Shown piece by piece: positions 16,460-28,600 of a stretch of 64,000 bases of DNA. The notes beneath the pieces were generated by a model, which did no database searches, was not told the DNA's origin, and saw nothing but the letters and a program-made list of their open reading frames with translations. This stretch comes from Trichoplax sp. H2 (taxonomy: Eukaryota > Placozoa > Uniplacotomia > Trichoplacea). A program made the position numbers and the translations under genes. Position 1 is the stretch's first letter, and the number at the start of each line of letters is the position of its first letter. The stretch is from NCBI GenBank assembly GCA_003344405.1, contig NOWV01000172.1, forward strand, positions 105,870 to 169,869. Direction: 5' to 3'.

Positions 16460-19400
16460 TCATAGCTCCGAAACTAGTACTTCCTTATTTTGATTCTTTA
16501 GACTAGTACGCTCTAACTCAGAAAAATCAACATCTTCATCGTCGTCATTTTCACTTGTATTTAAGTCTACACTTTGTGAATTTTGTTGTTCAGATTCTGT
16601 AGTCGGCTCTCCAGGTGTTTCACACAAGGTGGAATCTGAAGTTACTGTTGCAATACTAACTCTCCTAAGATCTACATCGGTTGAACAACCTTCTTCATCG
16701 TTCGTAGAATGTTGTTCATTTTTATCTGATAGATTATCGTGATCAAGTTGTTGATCCCCAGAGGACTGATTACTACGATCGGATTGGGTATGATGATTCG
16801 ATTGATCATCATAATTTGACTGATCTTCAGTGTTGGGCTGATTATTCTGATCTTCAGTGTTGGGCTGATTATTCTGATCTTCAGTGTTGGGCTGATTATT
16901 CTGATCACGTTCAACAGCTACTTCAACGCAAATATCCTTATTAGATTGTACTTCGGATGATTTTATTTCACAATTTTGCAGCTGATGATTCATTTCTTCA
17001 AGTTCATCTAAATTAGGTTTCTGGCGGCGATGATTATAGCGAATTGCATCTTCAACTGATAATGTCCTGGTTGTAAAAGGTGTAGCTTGATCTGCTGGTT
17101 CGTTTTTGTCACAATTGCTACTGCTGCTCGAGAGTCGATTATCATTACCTGCTCCTTCGTCATCTAGAATTTTACCCTGCCGATTAACTATGATGGCCGG
17201 ATTTACGCTTCCTCTAGTATTACGCCGTGGATAATTGATGACATCAACGTTATCCTTATCCGAAAGTGGGTTACCGAGGAAACTATTCATGCCTCGTCTT
17301 TGCAAAATGGGAGACGGCGCTACTCCACGTCGGCTATCGATAAAACTTTTAATAAAGGCAATAGTTCCTCTTCTACCGCTCTATATCAAAATCATATTAT
17401 AGTTTCACAAATAAAATTAAGTTTAAATATATATAGGCTGTAGATCTTCTCCAATTATTTTTTGCTATTAGTAGAGCATTACAAATATGCTTTTAATACA
17501 AAGATTATAAAATACAGGTGACAGCTTCTCACTTTTTGCTCAACAATATTAATATTGTATTAATCCGTGCATAATTCATTATTTCATATAAGGAATTATT
17601 TTTGATAGGTGTATGTAGGTAAGATTTTACTTCTTATTATACCGTGCGATTAAAGGGGTATTATTAACGAAGACTTCATATCAAGAAGAATTTCAATTTT
17701 GGCAACAGTTCCTTTCTGCCGCTCTAAGCGATTCATACTGTATTATAAAGTCATATTTGACGTCTACATTTCTTAATTATAAGCCACAGCCTATCTATAC
17801 TTCTATATAATTACTGCAATAGCTTATTCTAAACTAATGGCATAAATACATTGACATTAATTTCGTCACTATCAGTGGACTATGGATATTTATGTTGATT
17901 TATGTTTCATGTTAATACGGCTATTAAGTTCTAATTATAGCCTTCATATCAAGGAGTACAAAGCCTTGAAGCTGTACAAAAGCTATTTGTTTGCTAATCA
18001 AAGATAACATTCCTACCTTGACTAATAGTCTTTTACTTTCTTTCGTCATTTCCCATTCGGTAGTTTTAACATAGTAGGTGTTGATACCAACAGTCCTATA
18101 GAAATCGTCAGTCTAAATTGTAAATAAGGATAGAAAATAATAATGGAAAATCCAAAGTTAGAAAAGACTAAATTCCGATCAGGTTTCATATCTTTTACTC
18201 CAATTAACTATCCTTTATTTACATATATATATAAATCACTTTATACCCTAATAAATTTATTTTTGGTATTCATCAATATTGTTTCCTAGAAGAACAGGTG
18301 AAAGAATTCTTTACTTAATTAATCTCAATCAGAATTTGCATATGCATAAACATGAAAAAGAAGGAATAAAAGCATCCTACATATCTATATAATTTCTATC
18401 GCTATACAGTATTTCCTAGAATTACGTGTATGTAGAAACTGATTCTTTTCAGCACCATCAAAATCGATAGATGCAGAAATCGACACTACTTTAATACAGT
18501 ACCTAGTAACTACTATAATACGTACTATATAAATGTAATATATTTTCATATACGTTGCAAAATTTAAGTTAATTCTGATCGTAATACAATGATAGAACCA
18601 GTATCATATTTTTCAATTACCACTAAAGATCCAATATATTCTTTAGGGTCGCGAATGTCAACGCGATCATGACCCAATAAGACACTCTTTAAATCAATTC
18701 CCCTCTTTCGAACATAATTATACAATTCCCATTCAGTAACCTATCCAAAAATATAGAATTATGATTTTAATAACGCCAGCTATTAAATTTTATAGAATTA
18801 TTTTGATTTATTAGCTACTATTACTACTTATAACGTAATAAAATCAATATAGCCCAGTAAATAAAATTAAAATTCGTGTGCATTTATTCGTAGGAGTACA
18901 CGAGTAAAGCTTACGAATAAAAATAAAATCGGGGTTACTATTTCTATATGCTACGTAACGTCCAGGAAAAAAAAATAAGATTACTCGTAACTGTAAGATA
19001 CTGTATATGAGTTGAAACATGAATAGTAAGCTTACCATGCCGTCATCATCAACATTGAGTTGATGTACAAATCTTCCGATCAAAAATTCTCTTGTAGCAT
19101 CGGAGAATTTAGTTGGATCCTCGCTACATAATATTCTTATGTCATCATCAACTAATTCCTCCTAATTAATAGCAATAACCAGACAATTTAATATCGGTCA
19201 ATTGATATAACCATCCATCTAACTATAAATTTATATGGTACACGGTATCAATGGAACAGGTAGAGGCTGTATACTGATCACATTGCTAGTCTACACTAAT
19301 AGTATATCATAAACACTTGAAATATCGAAAGTAATAAATTTTTGAGCATAGGATGAAATAATTTTAGATTTTGTAGTAGCTCTGATAAATTAATCAAGAT

Positions 19401-22400
19401 AATTAGTACAACTGCAGCATTCCATGATTTAATTGCTCATTCCAAATCTATTGATAAAACGAGGCAAAGTTAAAAATAAAGAATCAACCTATCTTGTATC
19501 CTATTTACCCGCTAAAAAGTATACTATATTTACTAGACACAAACTAATCCTATCATAGTCAGCAGTAACATTTTTCCTTTCACCTGAGTTAGAACACTTT
19601 GTACATCAATCACGTCATAATATAATTCTTCATATTTCTCCTTACTTTCGCTTAGAACCTATCAATGAAATTACAGTATTTTACAACATCAAATTTACCT
19701 TCGATTTATTAAATAGAATTTTAAGTCTATTATCTCATCAAATATCGACTGCAGTACCCTTATAAGCAGTGGCATTTTATGCCAGTCTTTCAATACATAA
19801 AATATAATCAAATTAAATAGAATTGTAACGCAATTACCCCTATAACATCTCGAATAATAATTTCCACAGCTTTACTTTTTTGGCCTTGACTTAAGTAAGC
19901 CTCCTCCTATCAATTAAAGTAATGCAGCATGAAACTTTCCATTGAAATAAATATAATAAATTAACAAAATCGGAGGACGACATAGGATGTTCCATGCGAT
20001 TGTCTCAAACAAGGTATTTTTTTCACATTTTTACATCAGTTATATCCCAGATGAGAATATCGATACTGGTATGCTTACGAAACTGATAATTTGATCTAGC
20101 TATATCTAATCTAGTTACATACCAGCCAATCTTCAACTTTATCCTCAGATTTATCCTTATTAGTAGGAAATTGGATGTTTTCATCAAGATCTTGCATAAA
20201 CCCAAGTAATTCTAGCAGAGTAACCTAATTAAATTGAAAGACCATGTTATATTAACTTAACAAGCTTTTTCTTATTCATGCAATCTGCTAATGGCTAGAT
20301 ATCCATGATACTCATATCTATATATGACAAGTAGTATCCAAACTCTCCTAATTTGCGATTTCTTTCGCTATCATAAGGTATAAATAATTCATGAACTATT
20401 CATAAGCACATAAATCATCGGATAGATATCATTAAAGTCCTCAAACTTATATCCACATAAAACTATTATTGACCATATCTTAAAGCAATCCTTATGATTT
20501 ATCGACGCTTATACCTACTAGAAGACTGCTATAAATCTATTTTTAAAACTTTTAGCAACGAAACTGATATTATAAACAGTATTATTCAACCTATAAGTAC
20601 CGTAACTCTCAGGTTATCATTAGTCTCTATTTTTCCTTTCATATATTACGAGACTTTACATTGTTGGAATTAATACGCATATAACAGTCCTGGACATTAG
20701 ATTTTTATAAATCAATGCATACCTTTTTATCGCCATCAGGGTTAATTTGCTGTAGAAGCTCTACATAACTATTGCATTTGAGTATCCGCAGGGATTTCTT
20801 AGGCAGCTAATTAATTAGCATTTAATAAACAAATTTGATATTAATAATGAATCGGTATCCGGAAATACATTTAGGTCCTTCATTACAACTATAAGGTAGT
20901 ATAATGTTTATTCTTCATGTTTCAAATATTACACTTTCTGATTATTATAAGACGGTTACGTTACGAAAGTCATGCTCGAAATTTACTACTGATTTTAGAA
21001 GATTATTATAAGTTATCAAGAAGCTTTGTTCTACAACTACGGTCTTGATTTATTATCTTAATTAATTAAGGAACATAAATTCCTCATATAATTGCAACCA
21101 TGAGTTCCCATAAGCATCATTAGTTCTCATCAAGAAGACTTGATAATAGTATACTATGGGCTGATCGACGTGGTAAACGGGAAATACCTCTTTTATACAT
21201 TCCTTGACCTTTTCCGTTTCATAACAAATTTCATCATAAAACTTCGGTTCCTTCTCCCGTAATAACTTTATGAAAGTACCAAAAGCTTCTGATAGATTAT
21301 GTTTTTTCGTAGCTTCAATGTAGCATTTCATTCTAATTTCAAATACAACAACGTAAAATCCATACATAAAGTGAACCCATCGCGCAATAATATATCATAT
21401 ATTTTCCTAGCTTTAATGGTTTTACTATTACTTCAAGTAATGGTACAACACTAATAATTACAATAACAATTTTACTAGAATAGCAGAATATGAATAGGAT
21501 AGGCTATCGTATTGAAATATTCATATTTACTATATTGTAATTTTACACTCTATGCTTAAATCAAGCTTAACCAAATTACTTAGTCTATCAATCAATCAAA
21601 TAGTTGCAAAATCCTTAGGTTAAATCGCAACCATCCATTCATAAATTCATAAAATAGTTGGGGCAGATATACCTCTTCTTCATCCTTTTCTCTTGTGTTT
21701 GTTTTAGCCTGTCAATTTGTGTAATGGGCTTCCTACCAAATAATTTCTGCTCTCTCCTAATTAATTTTTTCCCAAAAATCTCAGGTTCATTTTCTGAAAA
21801 CTATACAACAATATCCAAATGTTATCAATTTAAATTTGATTTTCAGTATAATTTAGCTGTAACGTCCTATTCTTAACACCAGCATCTAATATTGTTTATA
21901 AGTAGCTTAAGTTAAAAATCCATTTTTATTTTATAATAAGAAGAGCTATCATCTAGCACAGATATTGCTTTAATCTGGGCTTGTTTGTAATGCAATTGAA
22001 CTATATATTATTTTAGAGGTTGCTAAAAGGAATGATAGCTCTCCTTTGATAAGCTTCAGAGCAGAGTCTATCACATAATTAAGTATTAATTACAAAATGA
22101 GGATATCCAAACTTACCAATAGAAAGCCAATAGTTTTATTATCTTCCCCTAGTTTAAATCGATCATCTACCTCTCCTGAATTTCCGCTTTGAACTTTACG
22201 AAGGAAAGTGTTCTCTTCCTTCATGGATAGCCACCAACCTAGAAGCCATACAGTGCAATATCCATTATCGATTGATTAAAATATTTTTAGGGCTATTACA
22301 AAATATTTAATTGAAATCGATGCAATGCTTCTTTAATACAAGCTATATTTATGTAAATGCCCATGTTGAAGGCTTTAAAGTTAATAAGGTTTAATGTAAT

Positions 22401-25400
22401 ATCTTACTCTAAAAGTTCTATTTGTATGGCTACACTAAAAATAATTAAAATTTGATGTGGTAATCAATTTACTTCAAGTTATACATACATGGTTATATCG
22501 AAATTTGAATTAAAAGTGAAGCAATATTCCATCTACTGCATTTATAACCATGCAGATATAATAGGTTATATCAGGTTGATAGGGCTACTATTTTTTACAA
22601 GTTATACGTATTACTAAATTAAATTTGATTAGCATCGACGTACTATTCTACATACACGTATAGCAATTTATGTTTGTACCGTGATATCGAAAATAGTTAA
22701 ATTCAATGCGATATCGTATTTCTTAATTATCATAAAACAGCTGAGTACAGTACCTACCATCGAACACATGAATTGGATAGTTACATACTAATCCACCATC
22801 AGTATAAATATCGTTGAATGTTGCTCCTTTTTCCCAATTACCACAGCAGCAACAACAAAATAGGCATCGTATACATTTAAAAGTCGATTCTCGTCTTTCT
22901 TCTTCTTTCGACAGATCTTGTCGTTTATACTTTGCTCTCGTAAAATAGCCTGTAAAGCATCGTATGCAATGCATGCATTAGTCAAGCCTTAAATATATTC
23001 ATTATCTTAAGACTAATGTTATTTACCTAGGGTTTGCTTGATAACATATCGCTTACTATTTTATGTGGAGCTATCATTGTATACGGCAGTAATTTATGTT
23101 ACTGTATCATATTTTTGTCCTCTATGGATACCGAACTTAATAGAAATGAAATTCTTGCCTAAAAACCTCATTACTGCATTCCTTTTTAAATGATTATACG
23201 TAGTGATAACTTTTTTGTCAAGTCATGAATATTAGGTTTATTTGATATTTAAATCATAAATTGACGTTCGCAGAGAAATTTTGTATAAGTTAGTTAAGCT
23301 ATTAGCTGCTAATTTGTGATACACGAGAAAGATATATAACCATCAGCAAAGTAAAAATCATAAAGCTGCCCTACCAGCACAGAAACTACAGCATCATTAT
23401 TAGAATGTATGATTAAGCATCAAGGATTCGTTGTATAAGTTGATTGATAACGGTTCAAGACTGTTTAAGGAAAACTTTTTCAGCTACAGCCCACAGCCCT
23501 CAAGCACATCAAATGACTTGCTAATAATATGTAGTACTGTAAAGCTCAGTACAATAATATGCATTTATTACTGAATGATAGATAATATTATAGAGCTCGG
23601 ACACTAATTAAAGTTATACTCTCTTATTAGCTTTGGCTACTTCAACATGATACTTCCAAGTTTTTTATTAATATTACGTCTGATCAATTGCCCGTACCTG
23701 GTAGTGACATGGACATTCTAACTGCTTTATAGATTGGTATGTGAGGAGTTGTTTTCGGATGAAAATATTCCGCATCTAATCGATTTAAATTGGTAGCTAA
23801 AACACATAGTTCGATGCCGGTATCGTCATAAAGCTATGATAAAGGAAAGAAATAAAGCAAAGGAATTCAAAATCAGATCTGAAATGTAGCAGATTTAAAT
23901 AATTTTGAATATGAAATTGCCTTTTGATAATTTTTAAGTATTTTCTATACTTTTATCAAGTGCTAATTACAGCAAATATATATAATCAACATTTTACAGT
24001 TACCTCACGAAAGGTTAAATCGAATTTCCTGTTATCCTGACTCAGATACGGACCCTCTGCTAATTTTCGTTGAAACCACTTTTCTAAACGCCCACCGGGA
24101 TTCCAGCCATATCGTAAGATTAAATTTGGCAAGCAACATATTTTCCCGCGCCAATCATCTGCACTCAATCATACCGAGTAAGAAGCAATTCCGAATAAAA
24201 TAAAGGAAGATGGAGTAAGAACAAAGATTCATAAAGAACGATAAAGCGCATACACTGTCACGGTTTTAATATAATGCTGTTAATCAAGAATTTACCTTTA
24301 ATAACTCTCTTGATCGTATCACCTTCAAGAGTATTAGCAATCTCGTCAACACTGAAACCAACTGCTAGCAGAGCAACCAGCATGGCGCCAGCACTCGCCC
24401 CAGCATAGCGACGAATCTTAGGTTTACCATCTGCTTCTTTAAATAATTCTAACCTGTTTAACACCTTCAGAATACAACAAAAGTAATTCAAAATAAAAAA
24501 AGCAGTCCGTTAATATGTCCAAACCATCACGAACACCTGTTGAAATGAAGGAATATATGTACAGGTGGCTTAAGCACTTAATATAATCGTTTACGGAAAT
24601 AAATGCAGATTTGTAAATAATAAATATCGTAAATTAATTAAATCTGTTTACCATTTTTGAAAGTTTATACGATCTAATTACTTTAGCTCTGTAGATAAGA
24701 AGACGACAGTTTTGGACTCATGTGTGTGAGTATGTAAACTTTACAGCTAATAAAATTAAAAATAAACTGTGCTATATGGGTAAATGGTACGTATGACAAC
24801 AAAGCGACAATCTTTATAGTTGTTTTCGTTTAAGTAAGATTAATCATCATATTGTTTAAATTCATTCAGCGTTATCTCATTAAAATAAACGTAAAATTAC
24901 ACCAGACTTTTACTGCTCAGGATTTACTCATTTTAACTATTGTCAATTTAAAGCGGTTACCTCTGATTATACCTTAAGATTTAAATAAGTTTTATACTAA
25001 TGCAACATAAGCCAGAAATCGTTTTACCTTATTAAGATCTAACTTCAGGTAATTAAATTTAGTCACTAAATCTAGCTCCACATATTAACATGTTGAAGAA
25101 GCACAAAACGATCTCAGACTCTAATTAATGATGAGTTAGTCCTTTCGCCAAACTTAGCGTTAAATAATCATCCTAAATTACGTTATGCTACCGTAACTGT
25201 AAATTTTTAGCAATTACCGTTGACGATACTAACCTTAAAGCCAGAGAAAAAGTATCACGAACGATAAATCGCAATGTATAATTACAATTAAATGATTAAC
25301 ACCTTCCTATATGTTACTCCCCAGTCATTGATTTATTACCTTAATCTCTTTCTATTTTTGTCTTATATTTTAAATGTATCAACGTCTTGCTATTAAAAAC

Positions 25401-25624
25401 GCCCTTATTTAATTTTTCGTATACGGTAAAATAATCATCATGGTACCACGACTAACCTGTAAAGCTCCAACATAAGCCATTCCTTTGACTCCTCCGCCTT
25501 CGAATACCAAATTCTCGAATGGAACTCTAGAAATAGAATGTTCTTCTATCAAAGCATCCAGTTGTGCTTTTAACAATTGGAGTTGTAACTCCTCTTCTTC
25601 TTCCCAAATATCGAGTAAGCTCAT
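16460..25624 (-). CDS. Patatin-like phospholipase with EF-hand loops (copy A)
   Basis: Predicted Ser/Asp acyl hydrolase. Exons from 25624 down: 25457-25624, 24296-24464, 24004-24158, 23698-23833, 22758-22949, 22117-22238, 21673-21800, 21377-21406, 21188-21332, 20723-20806, 20123-20224, 19838-19906, 19584-19658, 19036-19161, 18621-18740, 18017-18112, 16460-17380. Phases join; 2838 nt, 945 residues. Oxyanion loop FEGGGVKG in exon 1, nucleophile GASAGA in exon 2, catalytic Asp in YTDGGLVCNYP in exon 5, preceded by a Cys cluster (CIRCLFCCCCCG). Two 12-residue EF-hand-type loops follow, NPDGDKKVTLLE and NVDDDGMVTEWE, each split by an intron. The final exon adds a 307-codon hydrophilic tail with three EDQNNQPNT repeats. 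The stretch 21188-21406 is least certain: it needs a 44-nt intron. The substrate is unknown. Confidence 0.82.
16821..16901 (-). repeat. Three perfect 27-bp tandem repeats in coding sequence
   Basis: Units 16821-16847, 16848-16874 and 16875-16901 are identical and in frame, giving EDQNNQPNT three times in the C-terminal tail of patatin-like A. Flanking sequence (NYDDQSNHHTQSD, SNQSSGDQQ) looks like older, degenerate versions. Confidence 0.95.
17690..17723 (-). pseudogene. Relic or alternative copy of a patatin-like A exon start
   Basis: Inside intron 17381-18016. After a CTTAG acceptor the minus strand reads AGCGGCAGAAAGGAACTG, matching the true final-exon start AGCGGTAGAAGAGGAACT with a one-base deletion. 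With the deletion ignored it would encode SGR-GTVAKI, like SGRRGTIAFI of both paralogs. In its actual frame it reads SGRKELLPKLKFFLI and stops, so it could serve as an alternative short C-terminus. A decayed exon duplicate is the simplest reading. Confidence 0.6.
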
Positions 25625-28600
25625 ATTAGCAACTGGCGAGTTAGTGGAGCTTTTCCTTTAACGATTGGAGTAAAGAAGCACAAAAAATTCAGAAACCAGT
25701 TAATTTTTATTTTACTGGTGTGAGCAAGATATCTGCTGATTAGATCTTACAGAATAAGACTAAATAAATTTCTGATCTGATAAACTACAAGAATCTCACT
25801 CATATTCCAATACAAGCAATAAATCAACTAAGAAAGACCAAAATATTGTACAACATATTGAATGATTCAAATTTAAATACGACCCGACCCCTCTTTCTTA
25901 AAATGATATTACGGTCATAGTAATAATATCTTGCCATCATCTTGTATATTATTAACTCTTTATAAATCAGGTCAAATACCAATATAAACTAGAGAAACAT
26001 CGCGTTTTCCAATTTTCCTGATCATAGCACCTACTTCGCAGTGGGCTTTAATCAAAATATGAAAACACGCCTGACAATAAGAATATCATACTTAACTATT
26101 ATTTCCGTATCTTCTTACCAATCTTATCTTTAATTAAAACTATTAAAGATTACTTGCTAGATGCTCTATGTTTCTAATTAAATAATTCAATAGCTTTTGT
26201 ATTCTAATATATAGAAGCACAAATAAAACGAGCCGGTACTATTGCACTGCAATAGTAATAGTGTAGGAAAGCTGTTTATTTAATACCATGATCTACGATA
26301 AAGGCATATTCTGAAATCTTTAATCTTATTGCTTAATATGTAGCTAGTTTCTAGAACGATCAAAAACTACCGTATTACTTTCCCTTAGGGATTCAGTTAA
26401 AATTATAAAATTGGAAAGAGCTCAACTTAGTGCTATAGCAACTTTAGAATAAACACTACCAGAAAATGATTCTTATTCAACATCATGATATGCCATAATG
26501 ACAAGTTTTTTATCCTGTAATTATGATTTGTTAATTCAAGCTAAGGGGATAGAGAGCTGTTATTTTCTTTGAATTTAGCTATTAATTACCCAATCGAATA
26601 CTATACAATCATGAAAGTAGATAAAAAATGGAAAATTGATTAAAAATGCAGCACTAGATCAAGCTAAAATGACAAAGGCTTCATCTCAATTATAGGACCA
26701 ATAACTGCATTCTTAAAACAATCAAGATTGGCAATTTTTATCATTTTTTTCATGAGTTATCATCTTATGTATGTAATACTATAACTCTATTACAAATTAC
26801 TCTCGATCGGATAGCATAGGATCACAAAAGTAAATGATGTAAGAAACAATTATTATTTAACACCATGGAAAGCTTGAAATAGTAAAGATTTCAATCTTAT
26901 AAATATGATCTGCCAGTTCATTCTTAAAACGAAGATATTTCACTACTCTTAGCATTTTCTAGGTAGTTGCTGGGTATCATTTTATGTGTCTTTTATCAAT
27001 AGAAGACTAGAAATTACGGTACGCCCGATCCGGCATCTCAGAATCATTAAAGTAAATAATATTGGAAAAGGATTTTTATTCACAGCATAACACATTAATG
27101 ATAGTATGAACTTCTTTTCTATGGTTATCACAAAGAACCTCGCTGTAAAATAATGAAGATTTGTTGTCTTCACCTTTTTCTTGCGATAATTATTATCTTT
27201 CAGGAATTTTATGTAGATATGGATTGCATCGATTTTATTTGTTATCATTCATTATTTAATTATCTAATTTTTAACATTGCTACAACATTGCTACTCATCG
27301 AACCGCCCTAATACTGTATGTCAGCGTGCATGCTAAGAGATATAACTTACGAGTTTGCTATAATATCGTCGTTTCTCTCCTATATGATCTACTGTACTAG
27401 ACTCAATTAACATGGGATTGGATCTAAACCTATTCTATTTTAAGCCTATCGATGAAATCATCTATTTCGTATTACCCTCTACAACTAATGATCGTATTTG
27501 ACCTGAAAGACATGGAGTAAAGGTAAGTACCCTAAATTCAAGTTCATTCTATACAGAAACACACCCTTAACATTATCAATTTCCACATTGATAGCTTAAG
27601 AGTCACTCTTGAATAAATTTTTATCAAATTGTAACTAGCAGTACTATCAGCCCGTAGCCAAAGTAAGATTTTTTAACAAGTACTAATTACTTTTATAATC
27701 TATGTTGAACAACGCTCGCGATCAGAATTATTAATTCAAATCTTCTTGATGAGACAAACTGATCTACCCTATCAATGATCTAGACTTTATAACTGGCGTT
27801 ACTTATAAATAATTATCAACAACAACTGTCATTAAAGTAGGTATGATCATCTGATATTCATTGATAATTTTGAAGTCAGTCATCAATCCAGCAATCTACT
27901 TATTTTTGCGCAAGGTATCCATTAAGGTAATACAAGTTAATACGAGTAATACTTGATTCATTAATAACTTAAAATCGATTTGCTTGACTCATTTGCATCA
28001 ACTAATTAATCAATTCGGCTGCTTAAATATTATATCACTTGGATTTCTGTAATCATGACAGTAAGAAATAATCGAGTCAACTTGTTAGCTCGCACCTCAC
28101 GCATTAAATAAATGAAACAGCCTACTCATTTTACAGTAGAGCAAGAGTCAACATATCACGGATTCAATACTTGAACAAATTTTAGTTGAATATTCCTTAA
28201 AATCCGTTGGCTAACCTGTTGAATCAATCATGGAACGATGTAATCGCAAAAATAAGAATATGAGTCGACAATTAAAAATTGGGACGGTTAGCTATCAAGT
28301 ACAGTAAAGCAATTTTAGCTTACTGGCTTCTGCCTATACGTTCAATCATACTTAAAATCAATCGGATTTAGAACAATGTACTTATTTTAAGATAAGAGTC
28401 ATCAAGACTAACGGTTTAATAAACCTTGATTCAAAATAGCCTTAGAATCCCATTCGTTTTAAACTAACTCAAAGTATTGGTCAGCCTTTCTCGATGATTT
28501 AAAATTATCATGATCAGATATTAAATTATATCATTTTAACTCAATTTGGATTTTCTTCTGCTACATTCAACGACTACAATTCTTAATTTAGATGTCTACT

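Noticed and set aside
22788-22985. Alternative ORF overlapping the DGG exon of patatin-like A
   Set aside because: It is the shifted frame of the real exon; the chosen frame carries the conserved DGGLVCNYPIHVFDG block, shared with copy B.
26982-27248. 88-codon minus-strand ORF in the inter-lipase spacer
   Set aside because: Ile/Phe/Lys-rich composition typical of AT-rich noncoding sequence, with no splice context or paralog.
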